Below, piece after piece: positions 49,493-58,884 of a stretch of DNA of 64,000 nt. Within the stretch, counting starts at the first letter, position 1; each line of letters starts with the position of its first letter. This DNA is from Acetobacter musti (GTDB taxonomy: Bacteria > Pseudomonadota > Alphaproteobacteria > Acetobacterales > Acetobacteraceae): NCBI RefSeq assembly GCF_011516835.1, contig NZ_WOTB01000003.1, positions 186,001 through 250,000 of the forward strand, in the 5' to 3' direction. The position numbers and the translations under genes are program-made. Below the pieces are notes generated by a model that worked only from the letters and a program-made list of their open reading frames with translations, was not told the origin of the DNA and made no database searches.

Positions 49493-50158
49493 CTAATGGT
49501 GGTGCCACGCGTCACCAGTATAGAAAAATCTGCCCAGTCCAACGGTAAAAATAAGACAGCCGTACAAGGCATGTTCCAGACAGGTAAGACGCAACAACTG
49601 GTGTCGGGCGTAGTCACGGGCGAACATAAAACCGCCTGCCAGCGTCATTATAATCGCAACCGGATTCAGGAAAATTACGTGGGCGAAACCGAAAGCCAGT
49701 GCACTGGCAGCAATAAGAACAGATTTTCGCCTGAAAAGAGGAGCATAACGCATAAACAGAAACTGGCGATAAAGCATTTCCTGGGGCCAGACAGAGAGCA
49801 ATGGGTAGAGAACCATGATCGCGGCCCAGAATAATGGCCTTTCCGACGGCAGGCTCAGAAATGTCTCCGGCAAGAAAAACCAGCTGGCAAGGGCGATGCA
49901 GGGGGCGAGCAGAACAAAGCGTAAAAACAGAATACGGATTTCAGATCGTGTTTCAGAAGGCTCAGAAGAAACGCACTGTTTGCTCCGGGTAGAGAGCCAT
50001 GCGGTCGCAGCACCGGCCCATAACAGAATAAAAAGTACTCCCGGCCGATGCAGGACAAGAATCAAAAGTGGACCGCCTGCAAAAATAAGAATGAATTCGG
50101 TAGCGAGGCGGAATCGTACACCAAGCAAGATCCTGTTCTCCGTGTCCGCTCCAGTCAT
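49493..50158 (-). CDS. CPBP-family intramembrane metalloprotease
   Basis: 221 residues with about six membrane helices. The three CPBP motifs are visible: the Glu pair region PQEMLYRQFLF, FAHVIFLNP with the first metal His, and CLEHALYG with the last. The family covers CAAX-type proteases and bacteriocin-immunity proteins. The first motif has QE rather than EE, as in some active members. Its neighbours give no clue to a substrate. The 234 bases before the glycan operon's end hold no gene. Confidence 0.82.
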   Translation of the reverse strand: MTGADTENRILLGVRFRLATEFILIFAGGPLLILVLHRPGVLFILLWAGAATAWLSTRSKQCVSSEPSETRSEIRILFLRFVLLAPCIALASWFFLPETFLSLPSERPLFWAAIMVLYPLLSVWPQEMLYRQFLFMRYAPLFRRKSVLIAASALAFGFAHVIFLNPVAIIMTLAGGFMFARDYARHQLLRLTCLEHALYGCLIFTVGLGRFFYTGDAWHHH

Positions 50159-50392
50159 CGTGCATTATCCCATCCGCCAGTCCCGGAATGGGCAAAGTGC
50201 CTGGGGCAAGACTGTCGTCCGCCACCACTCCGGAGTGTACACATTACACAGCATCACCGAGCACGATCACGAAGCTCTGACAGAAAAAATGAGCCACACG
50301 TCACAACAGGTCAGAATCCCGAATATCCATCAGGTCTGATTTTTCACAACAAACACAGGGAACTGAGCCATTTCGAACAACCAGCCTGGCGG

Positions 50393-52168
50393 CTATCCCG
50401 GCATGAGTGTTTCGAATACGTCTCCGTTACGATCTGCACCTTCCAGATGAACACGATGCCAGAGAGCGTAAAAGAGCAGCGTCCATGCAGCAGGGCCGGT
50501 TTTGCGTGTTGCGGCGTTGCGAAAAAGCGACCGGACACGGTCCGGGTCGGCAATGGCGGCGATCGAAGTCTGGCTGGCGACGAGAGGCCCCAGGCGGGGA
50601 CCTTCCTGAGCAATCCATTCACCGACGGGGACGGTGAAACCCTTTTTAGGGGCGAAGGGATCTGAGACCGGAAGCTCCCGTTCAAGCCAGCGGCGAAGGA
50701 GATATTTACCTTTGCCGTTCCGGATGCGCAGGCTGTCCGGAAGGCGCCAGACCGCCTCAGCGATGACAGGGTCGAGCAGCGGAGTGCGTCCTTCAAGGCC
50801 ATGATCCATCAGGCAACGGTCGAGTTTGAGGAGCAGGTCGTTGGGCAGCCATTCCGCGATGTCGGCGGCCTGCAGAGCAGCGAGGCGCGTAGGAGCACCC
50901 GTGATACTGCGTTCGGTGTTCGTAAGATCGTCGCGCCAGTGAGCAGGATCAGGGCGCAGGATGTCGAGTCCGTCAAAAATACCGTGGCGACGCATTGTGC
51001 GACCTCCACGCCACCAGGGACGAAGCGCACGGCGATAGCGGCCGTAACCGGCAAAGAGTTCGTCGCCACCTTCACCGGAGAGCACGACGGTAGCGCTTTC
51101 CCGGGCCCGACGGGCGAGGAGCCAGGTCGGGACGATGGCGTAATCGGCGACAGGGTCGTCCACGCAGCCGACGATGGCCGGCAGATGACTCCAGAAGTCC
51201 TTGCGTGTCACGTGGACGACTTGGTGAACGGCCCCGGTAGCTTTTGCGAGACGGGCGGCCTGTTCGCTTTCGTTGGCAACATTATCCGTGTCGAAGGTGG
51301 CGGTCCAGGTAAGAAGCGGCGAGCCCTGCCCTGCCTCGCGCCGTAGCCGGGACATGGCGGCAAGAACAGTGCTGCTGTCGATGCCGCCGGAGAGGAACAG
51401 GCCGAAGGGAACGTCGGCGCGTTCATGGACACGGACACTATCCATAAGGGCAGCGTCGAGACGCGCGAGGGCAGCGGCTTCGCTGATCACTTCGACGGGG
51501 CCGGGCGGGAGAGGAGACTGGCGACTACGATTATCGATGTGGCCAGATTTTATATGGAGGGTTTCACCGGGAAGGACACGGCTGATGCCGGAGAAGATAG
51601 TGGAGCTGCCAGTGACAAACTGAAGCTCCAGGAGCTGACTGCGGCTGATGGGGTTAATTTCGGGTGGGACAAGTCCTGCGGCAACAAGAGCGGCAGGTTC
51701 GGAGGCAAAGGCGATGCCATCGAAAAGCTCGACGATGTAAAGCGGTTTGATGCCGAATGGGTCGCGGGTAAGAACCAGGGTGTCCTTGGCACTGTCAGAA
51801 ATGGCGATGGCGTACATCCCACGCAGGCGAAGGGAGAAACCAATGTGGTCACGCTGCCAGAGACGGAGAGCGGACTCACAGTCGCTCCCGGTGGTATAAT
51901 AATCGTTTCCGATATCCGCGCGGATATCGGGGTCGTTGTAAATCTCGCCGTTGGCGATCATGGCGGCGGGGCCAGCATGGATGGGCTGGTCCCCACCTTC
52001 AAGATCAATGATGGAGAGACGGGTGTGAATCAGATCGGTGCGACCAAGGCGTTCGATTTTGATGCCATTTGGGCCGCGATGGGCCAGTGCCCTGGCAAAG
52101 CGCTTTAGGGTTGCATTATCGCGCGGGGTGGCGCCGGGTCTGTAAACGATGCCACCGATACCGCACAT
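50393..52168 (-). CDS. Glutamine-hydrolysing asparagine synthase-like amidotransferase (glycan operon)
   Basis: 591 residues from ATG 52168, chosen because Cys2 must be N-terminal: MCGIGGIVYRP exposes the glutaminase nucleophile. The N-terminal Ntn glutaminase spans about 1-210; the synthetase domain has the PP-loop LSGGIDSSTVLA (about 255) and SGEGGDELFAGYGR. Its start is two bases past the glycosyltransferase stop, so it is translated with two sugar transferases. AsnB homologues in such operons amidate uronic acids or other carboxylates on surface glycans, so that is more likely than asparagine supply. Confidence 0.88.
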   Translation of the reverse strand: MCGIGGIVYRPGATPRDNATLKRFARALAHRGPNGIKIERLGRTDLIHTRLSIIDLEGGDQPIHAGPAAMIANGEIYNDPDIRADIGNDYYTTGSDCESALRLWQRDHIGFSLRLRGMYAIAISDSAKDTLVLTRDPFGIKPLYIVELFDGIAFASEPAALVAAGLVPPEINPISRSQLLELQFVTGSSTIFSGISRVLPGETLHIKSGHIDNRSRQSPLPPGPVEVISEAAALARLDAALMDSVRVHERADVPFGLFLSGGIDSSTVLAAMSRLRREAGQGSPLLTWTATFDTDNVANESEQAARLAKATGAVHQVVHVTRKDFWSHLPAIVGCVDDPVADYAIVPTWLLARRARESATVVLSGEGGDELFAGYGRYRRALRPWWRGGRTMRRHGIFDGLDILRPDPAHWRDDLTNTERSITGAPTRLAALQAADIAEWLPNDLLLKLDRCLMDHGLEGRTPLLDPVIAEAVWRLPDSLRIRNGKGKYLLRRWLERELPVSDPFAPKKGFTVPVGEWIAQEGPRLGPLVASQTSIAAIADPDRVRSLFRNAATRKTGPAAWTLLFYALWHRVHLEGADRNGDVFETLMPG

Positions 52169-52169
52169 G

Positions 52170-53369
52170 TCACGCGCTCTCCGGAGCGTTGGGAGCGACG
52201 TGCCGGAGGAAATCTGCCCAGGCGGCAAGGACGGGCTTCGGGGCGAACTCGCGTTCGTAGGTAGCCCGGCCAGCAACAGCGAGGCGATGGGCCAGAGCGT
52301 GGTCGGCAAGAACAGCCTGCATGGCGGCCGCGAGCATTTTGTCGTCGTCGACAGGAGCAAGAAGGCCGTTACGACCGTGAACAATGAGTTCGCGAGGTCC
52401 CTGTGAGGCGGCGGCGACAACCGGACGAACAGCGGAGAACCCTTCGATCACGACATTGCCGAGCGGTTCATGACGGGACGGACAGACGAACAGATCACAG
52501 GCGCGAATGAGACCGGAGGGCTCGGCCCAGCCGGGCATGTGGACACGGTCTGTGACACGTTCGGTACGGGCGAGGGTTTCGAGAGTTTCGCGTTCCGGCC
52601 CCTCTCCGGCGATCATCAGATGCACCCCGGGGACACGGGAAATCGCGCGGATGAGGACATCGAACGCCTTGTTGGTATGTAGGCGGCCGAGGGCGAGAAC
52701 AAAGGGAACATCGTCCGGTATTTCAGGCGGACGTTTCGGAGTGACATGTCCGATATCGTTGGCGAAGTTGGGGACATAGTGAACCTGATCCTTAGGCCAG
52801 CCCTGCCGGACCATCCAGGCGACCAGACCATGTGTGTTGCCGATAAGGTGGGTACATCGCCTGTAGTAGGACAAATCGTAGAAGCCACCGAGGCGACCGG
52901 CGAGAGTCCAGGGGCCGGTCGGAGCGAACCGGGCAGCACGGTTCATCCAGGCGACGACAACGGCGGGATCGAACCTTCGGAGCGTAGAATTCAGGCGCGG
53001 TCGGGTCAGAAGATCGGCCTGCCCCCCAAAACGGAGTTCACGCGGTGTGATACCGCCCTCTGTGAGCCGGCGGAGACGACCTGCATCACGACGAATAACA
53101 GAAAGAATGTCCAGACCGCTTTTCGCCTGGGCGATACAAAGGCGCTCAAAGAAGAGTTCGGCTCCGCCGGCGGCGGCACCGGCCATGACATGGGCGACGC
53201 GGAGAGGGACCGTGGGAGGCTCCGGAAGCGGGAGTTCGCCCGGGTCAAGAATTTCGGGGATCTGTTTGCTGAGCGTCGAAACAGACAGCGCAGACGGCAG
53301 GATATCCGCAGTTCCGGAGCGTCCGCCTGGCCTCAGAGACGTGTCTGCACGTTTTTTTTCTTCGCTCAC
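52170..53369 (-). CDS. Glycosyltransferase family 4
   Basis: 399 residues of the GT-B fold. HVMAGAAAGGAELFFERL is the N-terminal glycine loop and the C-terminal donor site shows the EX7E-type motif EPLGNVVIEGFSA (about 300). The first 50 residues are an unstructured extension. The ATG overlaps the upstream GT9 stop by four bases (ATGA). The sugar is not predictable; a lipopolysaccharide core or capsule transfer is likely. Confidence 0.9.
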   Translation of the reverse strand: MSEEKKRADTSLRPGGRSGTADILPSALSVSTLSKQIPEILDPGELPLPEPPTVPLRVAHVMAGAAAGGAELFFERLCIAQAKSGLDILSVIRRDAGRLRRLTEGGITPRELRFGGQADLLTRPRLNSTLRRFDPAVVVAWMNRAARFAPTGPWTLAGRLGGFYDLSYYRRCTHLIGNTHGLVAWMVRQGWPKDQVHYVPNFANDIGHVTPKRPPEIPDDVPFVLALGRLHTNKAFDVLIRAISRVPGVHLMIAGEGPERETLETLARTERVTDRVHMPGWAEPSGLIRACDLFVCPSRHEPLGNVVIEGFSAVRPVVAAASQGPRELIVHGRNGLLAPVDDDKMLAAAMQAVLADHALAHRLAVAGRATYEREFAPKPVLAAWADFLRHVAPNAPESA

Positions 53370-54277
53370 GGCTTTGGCTCCGCTGCGATAACGGACAGCA
53401 TACCCAGAATACGATCCGCGACAGCTTCAGTTCTGAGCCCTGCGATGGGGGCTTCACCTTCCGGACCAGGAGCCGCAATCCATTCGGCGTGACGACCGCC
53501 TGGCGCATATTCGCTCGCCTTCGAAGGTCCGAACAGGCCAAGCGTAAGGGTACCGGCAGCGGCAGCGAGGTGCATAAGGCCTGAATCATTTCCGACAAAA
53601 AGCGTGCAGAGGCTGAGCATGGCGGCGGTTTCTGCAAGAGTGAAACATCCGCCGGCATTTACGACACCTGGAATGGCGAGTAGCGGGGCAGCCATCCGCC
53701 GCTCGGTCTCACCGGGACCGTAAAATACTGCAAGCCGAATATCGGGACGGGCTTTGGAAAGAGCGTCCCAGAGGGCTATGAAGTGATCTGCGGGCCAGAC
53801 CTTTCCAGACCAGTTGGCAGTTGGCCCGAAGGCGATGACGGGTTGCCGGCCCAGAACAGTACGGGCCTTTGCGACATCTTCGGTGCTCATCCATACAGTG
53901 GGCATCGGAGGCGGCACGAGGTCAAAGAGTTGGCCGACATGCGCAAGACGGGAACCTGCGCGACGGCCGCCACGCATAATCCGGCGACGGCGGCTCCGGA
54001 GGAAAAAGCTGGTGCCGGAGCCGCGCAGGTCGACAATAAGATCCCAGCGCGTAAAAACGCACTGGCGCCAGAGATGGAACCAGTGGAGGTCGTAACGGCG
54101 TTTGGTCATCACGATGATCTGATCCAGGCCAGGCATGCGCTGAAACAGGCCGGCAGCAACCGGGCCACAGGCGATGGTAAAACGAGCATCGGGGTAAGTG
54201 TGGCGCAGGCGCTCCAGCAGACCGGTGGAAATAACTGCGTCGCCGAGACGGGTTGCCGTGATGAAAAGGATGCGCAT
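53366..54277 (-). CDS. Glycosyltransferase family 9 (heptosyltransferase-like)
   Basis: 303 residues, RILFITATRLGDAVISTGLL at the N-terminus being the typical opening of the family. GPTANWSGKVWPADHF and FVGNDSGLMHLAAAAGT are the donor-site blocks. It probably adds a heptose or similar sugar to the LPS inner core. First gene of the GT9-GT4-AsnB operon. The 314 bases upstream (54278-54591) form a divergent promoter region with no gene recognised. Confidence 0.9.
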   Translation of the reverse strand: MRILFITATRLGDAVISTGLLERLRHTYPDARFTIACGPVAAGLFQRMPGLDQIIVMTKRRYDLHWFHLWRQCVFTRWDLIVDLRGSGTSFFLRSRRRRIMRGGRRAGSRLAHVGQLFDLVPPPMPTVWMSTEDVAKARTVLGRQPVIAFGPTANWSGKVWPADHFIALWDALSKARPDIRLAVFYGPGETERRMAAPLLAIPGVVNAGGCFTLAETAAMLSLCTLFVGNDSGLMHLAAAAGTLTLGLFGPSKASEYAPGGRHAEWIAAPGPEGEAPIAGLRTEAVADRILGMLSVIAAEPKP

Positions 54278-54591
54278 CAGTAAGGGGTGATAGCGCGGGT
54301 CGGGAGCACGGTCGAGGGGCTCATCGGGGACTTTGACGTGTCAGACTTTGCGGAACGTAACATGATCACTGTGATGTTTGTTCCGACAGAAAAACGTTGA
54401 CAGTTCACCATCGGTTCTACCATCATTAATGTTACGAGCAGAAGCGGTCTGGATGTGTGCGGCGACGTGGCAATCCTGGACATTGCTCCACATTTCATTT
54501 GCGAATGTTTTGTGGCGTTGCCGTGTTCTCTCTGTCCCTCATCCGGCTTACCGCAGAACAGACGCAATCATTCTCGCAGGAGACGATTGCA

Positions 54592-55620
54592 ATGACCGGA
54601 CAGAATACAGAGAAGGCTGCATACAAACTTGATGAACTCAATCGTGAAGCAACGATTGGAGGGATGGGCGTGAGCGTGGCGCGGGCTGTGCCACAAATTG
54701 ATATGGCTGACTTCGAAGAACGGAAGACAGAAATAGCGGACCAGCTCTGGCAGGCGGCAACGGGAATTGGTTTTTTTCAGTTGATAAATCATGGGATTCC
54801 GGACGATCTTCTTTCGTCGGTCTATGACAAAGCATGGGATTTTTTTAATTTACCGATGGCGGAAAAAGAGCATTTTCCGCTGAAACCTGGCACGAATGCC
54901 GGCTGGGAATTTCGTGCGCAGGTCCGGCCTTCGACCGGAACGCCTGACAATAAAGAATCTTACCAGATCACCTTACCGAACATGACCGGTCTCTGGCCGG
55001 ATGACGAACAGGTTCCGGGCTTTCAGCATACAATGCGCTTATTCGAACAGGCGAACTGGAAACTCGGAATGCGAGTCCTGTCATGCTTTGCACTGAAGCT
55101 TGGCTTTGACGAAGACTTCTTTACAAAACTGCATAATCCGGTTTCGCCGACCTATCAGTCTACACTGAGACTGATTCACTATATGAGCATGGAAAACGCA
55201 AAACCGGAGGACTTCAGATTCTGGCGCGCGGGAGCGCATTCCGACTTTGATTGTCTGACGCTGCTGCACCAGCGTCCGGGACAAGGTGGTCTGCAGCTTT
55301 GTCCCGGAAAAGATGCCACATCAGGCGAATGGACAGATGTTGCGCCCGATCCCGGTGTAGTGACATGCAATATTGGTGACATGCTGATGCGCTGGAGCGA
55401 CGACAAGCTTCTTTCGACGCTGCATCGTGTTCGTATGCCCTACCCGGATGAATATCTCGGGCCGCGTCTGTCCGTGCCATTTTTCTGTCAGGCTAACAGA
55501 GATGCAGTGATCCAGGGGCCAGAGAAGAAATATGCTCCGATTACTGCAGAAAATTATCTGAAAGAACGCATGCAGGCAAATTATGCGGAGAAAAAAGAGC
55601 TGATAGCGGGGAATGGCTGA
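54592..55620 (+). CDS. Isopenicillin N synthase-like 2OG-Fe(II) oxygenase
   Basis: 342 residues from ATG 54592 (AGGAG nine bases upstream). The N-terminal DIOX segment has VPQIDMADFEERK and GIGFFQLINHGIPDDL. The iron triad is HxD in AGAHSDFDCLTLL plus His in STLHRVRMP; the oxoglutarate site is RLSVPFF. Members oxidise small acids or amines, and one branch makes ethylene; the substrate here is unknown. It is divergent from the glycan operon. The 420 bases after it (55621-56040) contain only a small GC hairpin near 55972 and no gene. Confidence 0.86.
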   Translation: MTGQNTEKAAYKLDELNREATIGGMGVSVARAVPQIDMADFEERKTEIADQLWQAATGIGFFQLINHGIPDDLLSSVYDKAWDFFNLPMAEKEHFPLKPGTNAGWEFRAQVRPSTGTPDNKESYQITLPNMTGLWPDDEQVPGFQHTMRLFEQANWKLGMRVLSCFALKLGFDEDFFTKLHNPVSPTYQSTLRLIHYMSMENAKPEDFRFWRAGAHSDFDCLTLLHQRPGQGGLQLCPGKDATSGEWTDVAPDPGVVTCNIGDMLMRWSDDKLLSTLHRVRMPYPDEYLGPRLSVPFFCQANRDAVIQGPEKKYAPITAENYLKERMQANYAEKKELIAGNG

Positions 55621-56040
55621 TTATCCACTGCTACAAGAATGACGCCGATCTCCTGACTGAATTCAAGCCAGATTACTCTCTTGCTGCTCTTACAGTGTTA
55701 ATATCTCAACTTTCACTTCCGGTTTTATTGATGGAATCTGCGATGCTCAGTGGCTTTCTGATATAGGCTTCCGGATAGCAGACGATTTGTCTGCGACAAC
55801 ATTGTTTGCTTCATGCGTAAATGCCGTGAAACAGCCGTCCCCACGGACGGTTCTCCGTTTGCGTGACAGTCGTGCCGCATGGTTGTGGTGAAGGTCCTCT
55901 GGTCCTGCCAGGGCACAGAGTGCTAGGGGAAGGCTGAACCTGTTGCGCGCGCCCCGTCCCATGGCTCTCCGGAGAGCATTTGATTCGGGGCAGCACAGCA
56001 GATTATTTAACTGATGTGGCTAAAACCGGAGAAATAATGC

Positions 56041-57279
56041 ATGGCGCCGCCCGAAGGAAAACACATTAAGAAGGTCGTCCTGGCCTATTCGGGTGGGCTC
56101 GACACATCAGTGATTCTGCGCTGGCTCCAGACGACGTACGGCTGTGAGGTGGTGACGTTCACGGCTGATCTCGGCCAGGGTGAAGAGCTGGAGCCAGCCC
56201 GGAAGAAGGCCGAGATGTTCGGGGTGAAGGAGATCTTTGTTGAAGATCTCCGCGAGACCTTTGTGAAGGATTTCGTGTTCCCGATGTTCCGGGCGAACAC
56301 GCTCTATGAAGGCCAGTATCTCCTGGGAACATCGATCGCGCGCCCGCTGATTGCCCAGCGACAGATCGAAATCGCCGAGGCGGTTGGCGCGGACGCGGTA
56401 GCGCATGGCGCGACGGGCAAAGGCAATGACCAGGTGCGTTTTGAGCTGGCTTACTACGCTCTGAAGCCGGATATCACGGTGATCGCACCGTGGCGTGAAT
56501 GGGATCTGACTTCGCGGACGCGCCTGCTGGCCTTCGCGGAAGAGAATCAGATTCCGGTAACAAAGGATAAGCGGGGCGAGGCACCGTTCTCCGTGGACGC
56601 GAATCTGCTGCATTCGTCCTCTGAAGGAAAAATCCTCGAAGATCCTGCCCTACCGCCAGAGGAAATGGTATTCCAGCGCACAATCGCGCCAGAGGATGCG
56701 CCGGATGTAGCGACGGAGATCACGATTGATTTCGTGTCCGGTGATCCGGTGGCGATCAATGGCGAGGCGCTGTCGCCGGCGATGCTGCTGACGAAGCTGA
56801 ACGAACTGGGCCGGGCGAACGGCATCGGTCGTCTGGATCTGGTAGAGAACCGGTTTGTCGGCATGAAGTCGCGCGGGATCTACGAGACACCGGGGGGCAC
56901 GATCCTGCTGACAGCGCATCGGAGCATCGAGTCGATCACGCTGGACCGCGAGGCGATGCACCTCAAGGACAGCCTGATGCCCCGTTACGCGGAAATTCTG
57001 TATAATGGCTTCTGGTTCTCACCGGAGCGGCGGATGTTGCAGGCGCTGATCGATACGTCTCAGCATTCGGTGACCGGCCGGGTCCGACTGAAGCTCTATA
57101 AGGGCAATGTGATCTGCATTGGCCGTGAGAGCCCGAACAGTCTGTACGACACGCGGGTCGTGACGTTTGAGGAAGACCAGGGCGCCTATAATCAGCAGGA
57201 CGCTCAGGGCTTCATCAAGCTGAACGCATTGCGGCTGCGTTTAGGCGCACAGATCGGACGACGCGGCGGCTCTCTCTGA
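56041..57279 (+). CDS. argG: Argininosuccinate synthase
   Basis: 412 residues, normal length. The N-type ATP pyrophosphatase loop is [16 protein letters not shown] (about 13-28). Conserved later segments include [13 protein letters not shown] and [10 protein letters not shown]. It joins citrulline and aspartate in arginine synthesis. The start ATG is nine bases from GGAG; an overlapping ATG four bases earlier is in another frame. It is apparently monocistronic, with about 100 bases before the FKBP gene. Confidence 0.98.
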   Translation: MAPPEGKHIKKVVLAYSGGLDTSVILRWLQTTYGCEVVTFTADLGQGEELEPARKKAEMFGVKEIFVEDLRETFVKDFVFPMFRANTLYEGQYLLGTSIARPLIAQRQIEIAEAVGADAVAHGATGKGNDQVRFELAYYALKPDITVIAPWREWDLTSRTRLLAFAEENQIPVTKDKRGEAPFSVDANLLHSSSEGKILEDPALPPEEMVFQRTIAPEDAPDVATEITIDFVSGDPVAINGEALSPAMLLTKLNELGRANGIGRLDLVENRFVGMKSRGIYETPGGTILLTAHRSIESITLDREAMHLKDSLMPRYAEILYNGFWFSPERRMLQALIDTSQHSVTGRVRLKLYKGNVICIGRESPNSLYDTRVVTFEEDQGAYNQQDAQGFIKLNALRLRLGAQIGRRGGSL

Positions 57280-57380
57280 AGTTTTCGTCTGCCGGACTGA
57301 ACCGGAACCATCGCGATATCATGGCATTATCCGCATGTCCGGGTATCACGATGTTGCTCGTCAATAATCTCTGAGGTGGA

Positions 57381-57878
57381 ATGGTGCGTTTTTCGCTGAA
57401 TTCGAAAAAATTGTTTTCTCTTGCGCTGACTGGGCTGCTCGGCCTTCCGCTGGCGGCTTGCGGACACAACGAAGATCCGGAACTCACCCCCGAGCAGATC
57501 ATGCAGAAAGAAATCTCGCAGCCGGGAGTAAAGGTTCTTCCTGACGGACTGGCGTATAAGGTTCTGGCTTCCGGCCCGAAAGACGGTGCGTCGCCACGCA
57601 AGGGCGACGGCATGATGCTGATCTATGAAGGCAGGCTCCCCGACGGTTCGATCTTCGACAGTTCGGATCAGCATGGTCAGGGCGCGTATATGCGAATGCC
57701 ACTGGACGGTCTGGTACAGGGCTGGATGGAAGCCTTACCGATGATGCATGTCGGTGATACGTGGATGCTTTATGTCCCGGCAAAGCTGGGTTACGGTCAG
57801 CGCGAAATGGGTATTATTCCTGCGAACAGCCCGCTGATCTTCAAAATCCAGCTACTCGGTGTCGATCACGCCGAATAA
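57381..57878 (+). CDS. FKBP-type peptidyl-prolyl isomerase lipoprotein
   Basis: 165 residues. Signal peptide and lipobox (LLGLPLAACG) give a lipid-anchored periplasmic protein. The FKBP domain (about 65-163) has the usual GMMLIYEGRLPDGSIFDSS and GWMEALPMMHVGDTWMLYVP strands, with YGQREMGIIPANSPLIF at the end. It should speed proline isomerisation during envelope-protein folding. A terminator follows ten bases after the stop. Confidence 0.92.
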   Translation: MVRFSLNSKKLFSLALTGLLGLPLAACGHNEDPELTPEQIMQKEISQPGVKVLPDGLAYKVLASGPKDGASPRKGDGMMLIYEGRLPDGSIFDSSDQHGQGAYMRMPLDGLVQGWMEALPMMHVGDTWMLYVPAKLGYGQREMGIIPANSPLIFKIQLLGVDHAE

Positions 57879-57888
57879 AGAAACGATT

Positions 57889-57928
57889 GCCAGAGGCGGA
57901 AGCTGAATATCCCGGCTCTGGCAGTTTT
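57889..57928 (+). terminator. Terminator after the FKBP gene
   Basis: GCCAGAG (57889-57895) and CTCTGGC (57916-57922) form a perfect 7-bp stem with a 20-base loop, followed by AGTTTT. It lies between the FKBP stop and the convergent stop of the Cys-rich gene. Confidence 0.7.
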
Positions 57929-57938
57929 CCGGCAGTGC

Positions 57939-58217
57939 TTATCCAGATGATTTTTTTCCCTTAGACGATTTTTTCTCGGGAAAATAAGCCTTGCAGGCCG
58001 GGCTCAGCTTGTCCCGCTTTGACTGGAGGCAGGAAGCAATCTTTTTCTCGTTCGGAATAGAGAGTGTGCAGAGTTTGAGCGCATCGCCCTTGCAGGCTGC
58101 TGTCTGTTGCTCGCGCGCAGTGTCTGCGATGGCAGGACCAGGTGCAGCGAAAGCGGCCAGACCAGTCAGTACGCAGAAAATAGCAAGCGTGCGAGCGCGA
58201 CGGTAAGCGAAGACCAT
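57939..58217 (-). CDS. Small secreted cysteine-rich (GLG1-repeat-like) protein
   Basis: 92 residues. A signal peptide (about 1-31) precedes one Cys-rich repeat: CKGDALKLC, then ASCLQSKRDKLSPAC. This C-x7-C...CL-x10-C spacing resembles the Golgi apparatus protein 1 (Cys-rich FGFR) repeat, which also occurs in small secreted bacterial proteins of unknown role. The tail is basic (KKSSKGKKSSG). The gene is divergent from the cytochrome gene. Confidence 0.78.
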   Translation of the reverse strand: MVFAYRRARTLAIFCVLTGLAAFAAPGPAIADTAREQQTAACKGDALKLCTLSIPNEKKIASCLQSKRDKLSPACKAYFPEKKSSKGKKSSG

Positions 58218-58298
58218 ATAATATTCCCTTCACGGACAGTGTTACGATTTAACGCGCTTTATGGGTTCGCTGTAACTTTCAAAATTCAGACAGGACTT

Positions 58299-58781
58299 AT
58301 GCATTTTTATTTCCGGATAAACATCTGCCATCTCCGTTTGCTCCCTCTGCTGGCGGCCGTTATGTTCCTGAATGGTTGCTCACGACATAAGAGCGGTCAT
58401 TTTCTGTATGGCTCCAATTGTGGCATCTGCCATCATGGCGGTCAGGGCATGGCGGGATCGGTTCCACCGCTGACCGGGCGGATCGACCGGATTGCTTCGA
58501 CGCCGGAAGGTAAACGTTATCTGGCAGCCGTGCTGATGAACGGTCTGAGTGGGCCGATCAAGGCGAATGGCGTGGCTTACGAGGCGGAGATGCCTCCGTT
58601 TCGTTATCTTTCGGACGAAGATGCAGCACAGATTCTGACTTATCTTTCCAGTCAGGGCACGACGAAACCGGCGCCAGTCATTACGGCGGCGGACGTCGCC
58701 GAGGCGCGGGCACACCGGGTCGGGGCCAGTGGCGTAGCGACGCTGCGGGAAACGCTGGGACAAAGCAATCCCCTCCCCTGA
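58299..58781 (+). CDS. Lipid-anchored monohaem c-type cytochrome
   Basis: 160 residues from ATG 58299 (AGGA four bases upstream); a longer reading from 58107 runs back over the divergent gene. The N-terminus has a hydrophobic signal with lipobox FLNGC. The haem motif is CGICH (in [13 protein letters not shown]), and the axial Met is probably in [18 protein letters not shown]. It is a class I cytochrome c for electron transfer in the periplasm, possibly an alcohol-dehydrogenase-type subunit, though no dehydrogenase gene is near. Confidence 0.87.
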   Translation: MHFYFRINICHLRLLPLLAAVMFLNGCSRHKSGHFLYGSNCGICHHGGQGMAGSVPPLTGRIDRIASTPEGKRYLAAVLMNGLSGPIKANGVAYEAEMPPFRYLSDEDAAQILTYLSSQGTTKPAPVITAADVAEARAHRVGASGVATLRETLGQSNPLP

Positions 58782-58884
58782 CGCGGCCTGCAATACGGGT
58801 TCATTCTGCGCTCGTGTCAGACGCGTGGTCGGGCCTGAATGTTGCGGCTTGACCGCGACGGGCGAAACACCCGACAAAGCGGTC

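Noticed and set aside
54278..54567. 96-codon minus-strand frame upstream of the GT9 gene
   Set aside because: No family match and no convincing ribosome site; it falls in the divergent promoter region of the oxygenase and glycan operon.
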